A program made the translations under genes and the position numbers. The notes beneath the pieces were generated by a model, which had not been told where the DNA came from, made no database searches, and saw only the letters and a list, made by a program, of their open reading frames with translations. Positions 17,546 to 26,109 of a DNA stretch of 64,000 nucleotides are shown here, piece by piece; position 1 is the stretch's first letter; every line of letters begins with the position of its first letter. The stretch lies in NCBI RefSeq assembly GCF_042852765.1, contig NZ_AP031414.1; one strand, written 5' to 3'. Origin of the DNA: Schaedlerella glycyrrhizinilytica_A. GTDB lineage: Bacteria; Bacillota; Clostridia; Lachnospirales; Lachnospiraceae.

Positions 17546-19834
17546 ATGAAGAGAGATTTGAAAAAAATAATTTCTGAAATGACATTGGAGGAAAAAGCGG
17601 GACTTTGTTCAGGAAAGGATTTTTGGAACACGAAAGAAATCGAGCGGTTAGGAGTTCCGTCTTTGATGATGTCTGATGGTCCGCATGGTCTGCGGAAACA
17701 AGAGAGTGAAGCAGATCATCTGGGATTAAACGAGAGTGTGGAAGCGGTATGCTTTCCGGCAGGATGTGCGACAGCGTCCAGTTTTGATGTGGAATTGATG
17801 GCAAAAATGGGGGAGACGCTTGGCAAAGAATGTCAGGCAGAAAATATAGGGATTTTGCTTGGACCTGCCGTTAATATTAAGAGAAGTCCGCTTTGTGGAA
17901 GAAATTTTGAATATCTGTCAGAAGATCCTTATTTGACAGGAAAAATGGCGGCGGCTTATATTCGAGGAGTTCAGAAATGCGGAGTAGGTACGAGTATTAA
18001 ACATTTTGCGGCAAATAGTCAAGAATACCGACGGATGAGCAGTTCCTCTGAACTTTCCGAAAGAACATTGAGGGAAATTTATCTTCCGGCATTTGAGGAA
18101 GCTGTAAAAGAAGCGCAGCCGAAAACGGTAATGTGCAGTTATAACAAGATCAACGGTGTATTTGCGGCAGAAAATAAAAAACTCCTGACAGAAATCCTTC
18201 GAGAAGAATGGGGATTTGAAGGGGCGGTGGTAACAGACTGGGGAGCTGTCAATGATCGAGTGAAAGGTATCAAGGCTGGGTTAGACCTTGAAATGCCGGG
18301 GTCGGACGGCTACCATGATCGAAAGATAGTTCGAGCGGTAAAAGAAGGGATTTTAGATGAAAAGCTTGTAGATCAGGCAGTAGAGAGAAATCTAAAAGTC
18401 GTTTTTGATTACATAGATCACAGAAATCCAGACGCAGTATTTGACCGGGGGAGAGATCACAAAAAAGCGGTGGATATTGAATCAGAGTGTGCAGTGCTGT
18501 TAGAGAACAATGGAATCTTGCCGATTTGTGTAGATAAAAAGATTTTATATGTTGGAGAATTTGCAGAAAGACCAAGATATCAAGGGGGAGGATCCAGTCA
18601 TATTCATAGTTCGTGTGTTGCTTCAGCATTGGAGATGGCAAAGAAAAAACAGAGAAATGTTTCCTATGTGAAAGGATTTTCTGCGTATAGGGATGAAAAA
18701 GAGTTGTATGAAATGAAAAAAGCGATAGAAGCTGCAAAACAGGCGGATGTAGTTGTGGTTTTCGCCGGTCTCCCGGATATAATGGAATCAGAGGGATACG
18801 ATCGGACGACAATGTCAATGCCGGAATGTCAAAACGAACTGATTGAAGAAATTTTAAAAGTTCAGCCGAATACGGTTGTTGTTCTTCACAATGGAAGTCC
18901 TGTGGAGACACCGTGGGCGGAAAAAACAGCCGCTGTTCTGGAAATGTATCTTGGAGGACAAGGGGTAGGAGAGGCTTGCGATCGGATTTTGTATGGAGAG
19001 GTAAATCCGAGTGGAAGACTTGCAGAGACATTTCCGCTTCGGCTGGAAGATTCTCCCTGTTACTTGTACTATCCGGGAGATGGGAAAAAAGCGGTGTATG
19101 GAGAAGAAATTTTTGTTGGCTATCGTTATTATGATACAAAAAAGATCCCTGTACGATGGGCGTTTGGACATGGAAAATCATATACTACTTTTGAATATTC
19201 CAATTTAAAATTGGATCGCAGGAAGATGCAGGATGGGGAACGAATGATTGTCACGGCAGACATTACCAATATTGGAGAACGGGATGGCAAAGAGGTTGTA
19301 CAGCTTTATATCAGTGATAAAAATAAAACGCCGCTTCGACCGGAGAAAGAACTGAAAGGATTTCAGAAAATTCAGTTGAAGGCGGGAGAGACAAAGACAG
19401 TTTCTTTTGAGATTGTTGAGAAAGATCTTTCTTATTATGAAGAAATGATCCATGATTGGTATGCTCCGTCAGGGATTTATCAAATTAGAATCGGTCATGC
19501 AAGTGATGAAATTTTACTGGAAGAAGAGTTTGAGTTTGTCGGAAAACAGATGCTTCCGATGCGAGTAGACGGGACAACAACAGTTGGAGATTTACTGAAA
19601 GATCCGAGAACCGCAGAGGCAGCGTACAAATTGTTTGGCAATGTGATGGCACAAAATGAAGAAACGGCGGAAAATTCAGAAGGAGAGGCAGATGCGGAGA
19701 TGCTGAAAGCAATTCTGGAAGGAGCACCGTTGAAATCACTTGTAAGTCTTGGAGCGATGACAGGAGAAGAGCAGGAACAGGTAATCGCCATGTTAAATCG
19801 GGCTATGGGAAGTGAGCAGAGAGAGGAGAAGTAA
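17546..19834 (+). CDS. Beta-glucosidase-type glycoside hydrolase, GH3
   Basis: A 762-residue cytoplasmic GH3 enzyme with the usual order: barrel domain (SDGPHGLRKQ, LGPAVNIKRSPLCGRNFEYLSEDP, KHFAANSQEYRR), nucleophile Asp231 in VTDWGA, alpha/beta sandwich (AVLLENNGILPI), and a fibronectin-III-like domain (VTADITNIGERDGKEVVQLY). After that, residues about 672-762 hold an added module: TTTVGDLLKDPR, a Glu-rich linker, then APLKSLVSLGAMTGEEQE. Between the rhamnosidase and the symporter it probably cuts the glucoside left after rhamnose removal. Beta-xylosidase activity is the main alternative. Confidence 0.92.
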   Translation: MKRDLKKIISEMTLEEKAGLCSGKDFWNTKEIERLGVPSLMMSDGPHGLRKQESEADHLGLNESVEAVCFPAGCATASSFDVELMAKMGETLGKECQAENIGILLGPAVNIKRSPLCGRNFEYLSEDPYLTGKMAAAYIRGVQKCGVGTSIKHFAANSQEYRRMSSSSELSERTLREIYLPAFEEAVKEAQPKTVMCSYNKINGVFAAENKKLLTEILREEWGFEGAVVTDWGAVNDRVKGIKAGLDLEMPGSDGYHDRKIVRAVKEGILDEKLVDQAVERNLKVVFDYIDHRNPDAVFDRGRDHKKAVDIESECAVLLENNGILPICVDKKILYVGEFAERPRYQGGGSSHIHSSCVASALEMAKKKQRNVSYVKGFSAYRDEKELYEMKKAIEAAKQADVVVVFAGLPDIMESEGYDRTTMSMPECQNELIEEILKVQPNTVVVLHNGSPVETPWAEKTAAVLEMYLGGQGVGEACDRILYGEVNPSGRLAETFPLRLEDSPCYLYYPGDGKKAVYGEEIFVGYRYYDTKKIPVRWAFGHGKSYTTFEYSNLKLDRRKMQDGERMIVTADITNIGERDGKEVVQLYISDKNKTPLRPEKELKGFQKIQLKAGETKTVSFEIVEKDLSYYEEMIHDWYAPSGIYQIRIGHASDEILLEEEFEFVGKQMLPMRVDGTTTVGDLLKDPRTAEAAYKLFGNVMAQNEETAENSEGEADAEMLKAILEGAPLKSLVSLGAMTGEEQEQVIAMLNRAMGSEQREEK

Positions 19835-19837
19835 AAA

Positions 19838-21193
19838 ATGAAATTGAATAAGAAGACCAACAAAATTGGATTTGGGGAAAAGTTCTCTTATGGTTGTATT
19901 AACCTTGGAAATATTCCGATTATGACATTGATCAATGGTTACCTTTTAATTTTCTATACCAATATATGTGGGATGGATCCAAAAGCGTGTGCCACCTTGT
20001 TTTTGATAGCGAGGATATTGGATGGTCTGAATGATCCGCTTGTTGGATTTTGTATTGACCGGCTTCCAAATACACGATTAGGACACTTTCGAATGCCGTT
20101 GATTGTCGGTACTATTTTATGTGGTTTGAATTTTCTTTTACTGTGGTTTGGACCAATGATGGCGCCGAGTGGAAAACTGGTGATTGCGTACGTTTCTTAT
20201 ATTTTGATCGGGGTATTATTTCCGGTTATGGATATTTCTTTGAATAGTCTTCTGCCGGTTATGACAACAGATATGAAAGAACGGCAGACCTTAAGTGCTA
20301 TTAAAGGGTTCGTGTATGCGGCGGGAGGTGTGATTCTTGGAATTTCTGCACCGCTGATTTTGGGAAACACATCAAATAAAAGTGGATATATTACATTGAT
20401 CGTTGGTGCTACGATTGGTATTTTTGTACTTTCAATCCTCGGAACATTGGGGGTACGGGAACGTGTAGAAAAGACAGAAGGAGAGGCATCGTATACGTTA
20501 AAAGAACTGGTCAGTATTTTGACACAGAAACCGGTATTGATTACCTTTCTTGCAGTATTGATTTTTACGGTTGGTAATAATATCTCGAATACGATCGGTC
20601 CATACTTCTATACTTATATTCTCGGAGATTTGACACTGTCTTCACTTGCAAGTCTGATTATGTTTTTCGGACTGCTTCTGACAACGATATTCTCAGGAAA
20701 AGCGGTTCAGATGAAAGGAAAAAAAGCGGTATTTTTGCTTGGACTTGTAATTGCAGCGGTATCAATGCTGATTCGAATGATTGACCCGAAAAATGTCTTG
20801 ATCCTTTTAGTTTCCAGCTTTTTAACCGGTGCAGGCGGTGGATTTGTATCAACATTAAGTTATAGTATTCAGGCGGATAATACCGATTACATTGAATTGA
20901 AAATGGGAAAACGTGCAGAAGCCGGCATTTCTGCATTATCTAGTTTTTCATCCAAATTTGCAGCTGGAATCGGCGGTGCAATTCCGGGATATCTTCTTGG
21001 ATTTGCAGGATTTAATGAGCAGGCAGCAGTACAGACGGGAAGCGTGAATACAATGATCATTGCATGTCAGATTATCCTTCCGATAGTGATTTATATAATC
21101 GGTATTATTATATTTGCAAAAGGATATCCGATTACAACAGAAAAGTTAGAAGAACAAAATAAAATACTTGCTGAAAGACGAGGACAGAAATAA
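19838..21193 (+). CDS. GPH-family sugar:cation symporter
   Basis: A 451-residue membrane transporter of the glycoside-pentoside-hexuronide family, with about twelve hydrophobic segments. Family marks include GEKFSYGCINLGNIPIM at the start, the loop ILDGLNDPLVGFCIDR after helix 2 and DNTDYIELKMGKRAEAG in the second half. These proteins import glycosides with Na+ or H+. It starts 4 bp after the GH3 gene with AGAGGAGAAG as ribosome site, and ends before a strong terminator. It is inferred to import the rhamnoside that the two preceding enzymes degrade. Confidence 0.92.
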   Translation: MKLNKKTNKIGFGEKFSYGCINLGNIPIMTLINGYLLIFYTNICGMDPKACATLFLIARILDGLNDPLVGFCIDRLPNTRLGHFRMPLIVGTILCGLNFLLLWFGPMMAPSGKLVIAYVSYILIGVLFPVMDISLNSLLPVMTTDMKERQTLSAIKGFVYAAGGVILGISAPLILGNTSNKSGYITLIVGATIGIFVLSILGTLGVRERVEKTEGEASYTLKELVSILTQKPVLITFLAVLIFTVGNNISNTIGPYFYTYILGDLTLSSLASLIMFFGLLLTTIFSGKAVQMKGKKAVFLLGLVIAAVSMLIRMIDPKNVLILLVSSFLTGAGGGFVSTLSYSIQADNTDYIELKMGKRAEAGISALSSFSSKFAAGIGGAIPGYLLGFAGFNEQAAVQTGSVNTMIIACQIILPIVIYIIGIIIFAKGYPITTEKLEEQNKILAERRGQK

Positions 21194-21254
21194 AAGATGA
21201 AATAGAAGTATCTGCTAAATAATATAGAGAGTTGCATACTTATATTTTACGCCA

Positions 21255-21290
21255 ACAGCCAGACTTTTTGAAGTCTGGCTGTAATTTTTT
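21255..21290 (+). terminator. Rho-independent terminator of the rhamnoside operon
   Basis: A perfect 12-bp stem (21255-21266 with 21271-21282) closes a TTTG loop and is followed by a T run (21285-21290). Confidence 0.9.
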
Positions 21291-21385
21291 GAACCGAAAA
21301 GAGATTGTGTATGAATAATATTAAAGATTTTATCAGCTTAATGTATTCGCTTTTGGAAAAGTGAAAAAGAATAAGAGATATTTCA

Positions 21386-21414
21386 TTGTGATTTTGTATT
21401 TCAGACGGTATAAT
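21386..21414 (+). promoter_or_regulatory. Promoter of the Fic gene
   Basis: TTGTGA (21386-21391), a 17-bp spacer and a perfect TATAAT (21409-21414). Transcription would begin around 21421, which places the whole 12-bp repeat array in the leader of the message. Confidence 0.65.
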
Positions 21415-21419
21415 CAAGG

Positions 21420-21491
21420 AAGATAATGCGCAAGATAATACGGAAGATAATATGCAAGATAATGCGGAAGATAGTGTGTAAGATAATGGAG
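21420..21491 (+). repeat. Six tandem 12-bp repeats in the Fic leader
   Basis: Six head-to-tail copies of a 12-mer beginning AAGATA run from 21420 to 21491 and stop 8 bp before the Fic start codon; four copies begin AAGATAAT followed by RYG. Copies differ at one to three bases. The last copy runs into the GGAGG ribosome site. The Fic reading frame has a stop inside the fifth copy, so the array is not part of the protein. Confidence 0.9.
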
Positions 21492-21499
21492 GCGATTGC

Positions 21500-22492
21500 A
21501 TGGGAGATTACAAACCACCTTTCACGGTAACAGATAAGATGATTTCGTATATATCGTCTATTTCTGAAAAAATTGGTCGTATTACAGTAACGAACAGTCT
21601 GGTATCCAAACCTCATTTGAGAAAAAATAATCGAATTCAATCGATACATTCTTCGTTGAAGATTGAAGCAAACTCTCTTTCTTTGGGACAGGTAAGAGAT
21701 ATTATTGATGGGAAAGCTGTATTAGGAGAGCAGAAAGAAATACAGGAAGTAAAAAATGCATATACTGCTTATGAAAGATTTTCTGAAATCGATCCGTATA
21801 ATATAAAGAGTCTGAAGCAATTTCATGGAATTATGACAAAATACGTTGTTGAAGAATCCGGTGATTTTCGTTGTGGTGAAGAAGGCGTTTTTAATGGGGG
21901 ACAATGCATTTTCATGGCTCCTCCGGCACAGTTTGTTCCGCAGTTGATGGAAGAATTATTTGATTGGATGAAGAAGGAGAAAGATAACCTACATCCGTTA
22001 ATTTTGGGCTGTGTCTTTCATTATGAATTTGTTTTTATACATCCTTTTTCGGATGGAAACGGGAGAATGGCGAGATTATGGCATACTGCAATTCTATCAA
22101 AATGGAAATCGGTGTTTGAATATATTCCAATAGAAAGCCAGATTGAGAAGTTTCAAAATGAATATTACGATGCAATCTCGAGATGTCATGTAGAGGGAGA
22201 ATCTACAATTTTTATTGAATTTATGTTATTCCAGATAGACAGGATTTTAGAAGATATCGCGAATCGAATTGACGAAGAAAGCGGAGTGTTTACAGAATAT
22301 ATAAAGAAATTACTTTCAGTTATGGAATATGGCGTTCCTTATACAAGTGTTGCGTTAATGGAAAAAGTGGGATTGAAATCCAGAGAGGGATTCCGTAAAA
22401 ATTATCTGCGTCCGGCAATTGAATCGAACTTGATCCGGATGACAATTCCCGATAAACCTAACAGCAGAAATCAGAGATATGTGAAAGTCTAA
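21500..22492 (+). CDS. Fic-domain protein (putative AMP transferase)
   Basis: A 330-residue Fic protein. Fic enzymes usually transfer AMP from ATP to hydroxyl groups of target proteins. The active-site loop is intact (HPFSDGNGRMAR), as is the upstream flap region. An inhibitory helix near residue 55 reads SLKIEAN, which keeps the regulatory Glu of the S/TxxxE pattern, so the protein can hold itself inactive (class II type). The C-terminal 80 residues look like a winged helix. It stands alone with its own promoter and repeat-bearing leader, between two rhamnosidase loci. Targets cannot be read from the sequence. Confidence 0.92.
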   Translation: MGDYKPPFTVTDKMISYISSISEKIGRITVTNSLVSKPHLRKNNRIQSIHSSLKIEANSLSLGQVRDIIDGKAVLGEQKEIQEVKNAYTAYERFSEIDPYNIKSLKQFHGIMTKYVVEESGDFRCGEEGVFNGGQCIFMAPPAQFVPQLMEELFDWMKKEKDNLHPLILGCVFHYEFVFIHPFSDGNGRMARLWHTAILSKWKSVFEYIPIESQIEKFQNEYYDAISRCHVEGESTIFIEFMLFQIDRILEDIANRIDEESGVFTEYIKKLLSVMEYGVPYTSVALMEKVGLKSREGFRKNYLRPAIESNLIRMTIPDKPNSRNQRYVKV

Positions 22493-22616
22493 GCAAAAAT
22501 GTCGCCTTTTTAATCTGTCTATGTCGTCTTGCGACCTTTTCTGTTTTTAAGAAAATTGATAAGCTGATAAATGTAAGAAAAGAAATAAAAACGATAGATC
22601 GACGAGGAGGTTTATC

Positions 22617-24920
22617 ATGAGATCTTTGGGAAGATGGATCACGAACGGGACGGCGAAACCGTTTTGGGCAAGAAAAGTATTTGAGATAGAAAAAGTGGTG
22701 AAATGCGCGACGGCAAAAGTATGCGGTCTGGGGCAGTTTCATTTTTGGATGAATCATGAGAAAGTGGAGGATCATGAACTTGATCCGGGGTGGACGGATT
22801 ACCGAAAACTGATCCAGTATGTGACCTTTGATGTGACGGAGCAGCTTCATTCAGGGGAAAATGTGTTGGAAGTGGAGGTTGGAAACGGCTGGTTCCATAA
22901 GATGGATGAACATTACAGCTTTCATTTTCCGGAATTTATGCCGCCGAATCCGAATCCATACCGCCCGTTTGGGGAAGAACTTGTGCTGGCGCTGGAACTG
23001 CGGATCGTCTATGAGGACGGGACAGAATCGGTGCTTCATGCAGACGATTCGTTTCAGGTGAGAAGACATCCGGTTGTGATGAGCAATGTCTATGGTTCGG
23101 AGACGATTGACGGACGGCTGTTCGAGGCGGAAGAGTCGGAATGGGAACAGGCGGTTCTTGTGCCAAAAGAGAAAGAGCCGATCGGTAAACTGACAGAGCA
23201 GTGTCAGCCTCCGGTGAAAGTGATCCGATCGTATGCGGGCGAATGTCTCGGAAATGTAAACGGACGTGAGATTTATGATTTCGGGCAGAACATGTCCGGA
23301 ATATTGGAGTTTGAAGCGTTCGGAAAACGCGGCGATGAGGTGCGGATCTATCCGGCTGAGAAACTGGCAAAAAACGGCGACGTCGACCAGATGGCGAAAG
23401 GCTGGGTGAATCTGGATTCCTGTATTACCTATATCATCGGGGAAGATGACCGGTGGGAGAAATGCCGGATGAAATTTACTTATTTGGCAGGGCGTTACGT
23501 TGCGGTTGAGCGGGTGCATGGACAGGAGATGAGGCAGGCGGGATCGGAAATCCGGATTCGGAACGTGACTGCCCACGCGATCAGCAGCGCGTGGAAGACA
23601 GACGGTACATTTTCCTGTGATGACAAACGTTATGAGCAGATTTACAGTCTAGTGGAAAAAGCGGTGGAAGCCAATATGGTCAGCGTACATACTGACTGTC
23701 CGACGATCGAGCGTTTTGCATGGCAGGAACCGAATCATCTGATGGCACCGTCGATCTTCTATATGAAAGACGGGCGGAAATTGTGGGAGAAGTTCCTGTT
23801 GGATATGCGGACGGCACAGCATACGGCGGACGATTATTTTCTGGATATGGAGGGGAATCCGTATTATCCGGGCGAGGGGCTGATGCCGTCCCAGTGTCCG
23901 TGCTATTTTCCGAATGTGCTTCCGGTTCCGGGACTGGGAGATTTTTATGATATTATTCCGTGGGGAAGCACCTGCATTTTGGGAACGTATTGGCATTATT
24001 TGTTTTATGGTGATAAGCAGATCGTCGAAGAGAATTACGAAGCCGGAAAACGGTATCTGGAACATCTGAAAACGAAAGTAAATGCGGACGGATTTTTAAA
24101 TCACGGGCTTGGCGACTGGGGCAATCCGAAAAATGAACTTGTGCGTGAAAATATTGAGACGGCATTTTTGTACGCGGATGCGAAGACGCTTGCTTATTTT
24201 GCCGAGGTGCTTGGATATGCCGAAGAAAAGTGGCAATTGGAAAGATATGCGGATCAGGTGAAAGAAAATTATAATGAAAAGCTGCTTGTGTGGAACGAGG
24301 CATTAAACGGCTGGTGCTACCGGGCGTGGGATCATCCGGACGAACTGTTCCTGACACAGGCGGCGGAAGCGCTGCCGCTTTACTGGGGGATGGTTCCCGA
24401 GGAAAAAGAGGTGGATGTTGTTCGGGCGTTCCGATATACGCTGGAACAGAAAAGCGCACTGATCAGCGGGGAGATCGGACTGCCGTATGTGATCCAGACT
24501 GCGCGGAAATATGGTATGAGCGATCTGATCTGCCGCTATATTTTACGGGAAGAACATCCGAGTTACTATGCGTTTGTACTGGATGGAGAGACGACGCTGG
24601 GCGAATATTGGGAAAAGAATCCGAGAAGTCACTGCCATGATATGATGGGTCACATTGTGGAATGGTATTATAACGGAATCGCGGGAATCCGACCGCTGAA
24701 GCCGGGATTTGAAAAAATCTGTATCTGCCCGTATCTGCCGGAAAGTATCAATGAATTTGCATGCAGTTATGAATCTGTCCGGGGAACGATCCGCGTGCAG
24801 GTGAAAGATTGCGGAGAAGAGGTGGAACTGACCGTACAGGTTCCGGAACAGATCGAATTCGAGATCGATCTGACGGAACTTGCACGGAGAGGAAAAGAGA
24901 TCGTGTGGAAGCGCATTTAG
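22617..24920 (+). CDS. Divergent alpha-L-rhamnosidase-like glycosidase, GH78-type
   Basis: A 767-residue protein with GH78 architecture: sugar-binding-like N-terminal domain (CGLGQFHFWMNHEKVEDHEL), middle domain (EIYDFGQNMSGILEFEAFG), alpha/alpha barrel, and a closing C-terminal beta domain. The key stretch reads HTDCPTIERFAWQEPN. The Asp and Glu matching Bacillus RhaB Asp567 and Glu572 are present, but the GWxGD part with the third acid (Asp579) is altered to AWQEP. It may therefore act on a different sugar. The start follows a perfect GAGGAGG site. It converges on the AraC gene, and the two stop codons overlap by 4 bp. No signal peptide. Confidence 0.82.
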   Translation: MRSLGRWITNGTAKPFWARKVFEIEKVVKCATAKVCGLGQFHFWMNHEKVEDHELDPGWTDYRKLIQYVTFDVTEQLHSGENVLEVEVGNGWFHKMDEHYSFHFPEFMPPNPNPYRPFGEELVLALELRIVYEDGTESVLHADDSFQVRRHPVVMSNVYGSETIDGRLFEAEESEWEQAVLVPKEKEPIGKLTEQCQPPVKVIRSYAGECLGNVNGREIYDFGQNMSGILEFEAFGKRGDEVRIYPAEKLAKNGDVDQMAKGWVNLDSCITYIIGEDDRWEKCRMKFTYLAGRYVAVERVHGQEMRQAGSEIRIRNVTAHAISSAWKTDGTFSCDDKRYEQIYSLVEKAVEANMVSVHTDCPTIERFAWQEPNHLMAPSIFYMKDGRKLWEKFLLDMRTAQHTADDYFLDMEGNPYYPGEGLMPSQCPCYFPNVLPVPGLGDFYDIIPWGSTCILGTYWHYLFYGDKQIVEENYEAGKRYLEHLKTKVNADGFLNHGLGDWGNPKNELVRENIETAFLYADAKTLAYFAEVLGYAEEKWQLERYADQVKENYNEKLLVWNEALNGWCYRAWDHPDELFLTQAAEALPLYWGMVPEEKEVDVVRAFRYTLEQKSALISGEIGLPYVIQTARKYGMSDLICRYILREEHPSYYAFVLDGETTLGEYWEKNPRSHCHDMMGHIVEWYYNGIAGIRPLKPGFEKICICPYLPESINEFACSYESVRGTIRVQVKDCGEEVELTVQVPEQIEFEIDLTELARRGKEIVWKRI

Positions 24921-25978
24921 CGCTTCCGATCCGATTGCTGCGCACGAAATTCCATCGGCGTAATGCCGTAATATTTTTTAAATACTGCGCGGAAATTTCC
25001 TGTGTCGGAGTAGCCCAGCTCTTCGGCAATCGCAGCGACCGGAAGATCCGGATTGGAAAGCAGACGGGCGGCATGGTTCATTTTCAACTTGAGGATATTT
25101 TCACTGAAACTCATGCCGGTACTTGTCTTGATGATCCGCTGGAGCTGGCGTTCGCTGTAATTGAAAAAAGCGGCGAGTTCCTTGAGCGAAACGGTCGTAA
25201 AATGTTCCTGCATATATTTTAAAATATAGACGAGATTCTGGTCTTTGTCACTGTCAGTCAGCGCCGGAACGGATACATTTGCTCCGTGATTCCGCAGAAG
25301 AACGATAAAGAACGCATTGATAATGGAATTGAGCATCCGTTTCCTGTATTGACGGCTGCTTTTGTACTCTTCGTAGGCGTAGCCAACGTAGTTGAGCACT
25401 TCCGTATCGCCGTTTGTGGAGAAGAGCAGGAACGGATGTGTCTTGGAATTGTACAGCGTCCGCATGAAAAAATCGGACAGAATATCATTTTCCGAGAGCG
25501 TGCCGAAAAATGCGGTTTCAAACGTACTGATCCTCAAAATGATATTGAAGATCACGCTGTCATCCGAAAACGCACTGACAGCGTGCGGCGTATCCGGCGC
25601 GATGATGCAGATGTCGCCGGCTTTCATTTGGATTTTCTGTTCCAAAATGTAGTTGGTGCAGCTTCCCTCCATCACGCAGACGACTTCCAGAAATGCATGT
25701 TTGTGCCAGGTGCACGGAAGATAGCGGAGGTGCTGATAAATTTCGCAGTCCAGATCTTTGTGGAAAAAAGAATCTTCGTTCAGCGTTGTGGCGAGCAGAC
25801 TCGGGAGCGGGTCCGATGTGGTCTGACTGGCTTTCAAAAGAATGTCCCGGCAGGATGCAACTTCGTGCGGAAGATCCAGCTGACGTGAGGGATTCTGTGC
25901 ATGGAGTGATTTGAAAACCGATTCTAACGGGCGCAGATCGGTATTGATTTCGTGGGTATAGTGGTCGGTAAATTTCAT
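24917..25978 (-). CDS. AraC-family transcriptional regulator
   Basis: A 353-residue regulator with a cupin-type sensing domain (HKHAFLEVVCVMEGS, MKAGDICIIAPDTPHAV) and the C-terminal double helix-turn-helix (VSLKELAAFFNYSERQLQRI; PVAAIAEELGYSDTGNFRAVF). The start at 25978 follows GGAGG; a start further upstream at 26041 would add a leader absent from the family and lacks a ribosome site. It is divergent from the GH43 gene and converges on the GH78-like gene, so either or both may be its targets. Confidence 0.88.
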   Translation of the reverse strand: MKFTDHYTHEINTDLRPLESVFKSLHAQNPSRQLDLPHEVASCRDILLKASQTTSDPLPSLLATTLNEDSFFHKDLDCEIYQHLRYLPCTWHKHAFLEVVCVMEGSCTNYILEQKIQMKAGDICIIAPDTPHAVSAFSDDSVIFNIILRISTFETAFFGTLSENDILSDFFMRTLYNSKTHPFLLFSTNGDTEVLNYVGYAYEEYKSSRQYRKRMLNSIINAFFIVLLRNHGANVSVPALTDSDKDQNLVYILKYMQEHFTTVSLKELAAFFNYSERQLQRIIKTSTGMSFSENILKLKMNHAARLLSNPDLPVAAIAEELGYSDTGNFRAVFKKYYGITPMEFRAQQSDRKR

Positions 25979-26059
25979 AGTGCAGCCTCCGTGGCGTAAT
26001 GTTTGATAGATGATATAGTGAAAAACAGTATCCGGATTCATGGAGCGTAATCTGGGTTC

Positions 26060-26088
26060 AGTATAAAACAGGGGGGAGAACCTGTCAA
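26060..26088 (-). promoter_or_regulatory. Promoter of the AraC gene (24917-25978)
   Basis: On the minus strand TTGACA (26083-26088), a 17-bp spacer and TATACT (26060-26065) form a near-ideal promoter. It lies within 25 bp of the GH43 start, so AraC transcription and GH43 expression could interfere. No good -35 box for GH43 was seen, which fits an activator-dependent promoter. Confidence 0.7.
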
Positions 26089-26109
26089 ATGGAAAAGGAG
26101 TGTGGAAAA

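Noticed and set aside
18270..19181. Long open frame of about 300 codons antisense to the GH3 gene
   Set aside because: It mirrors the coding frame of a conserved enzyme and lacks a ribosome site or family motifs; a by-product of codon use.
21420..21491. CRISPR array
   Set aside because: The 12-bp units are directly adjacent with no spacers, and no cas genes are present.
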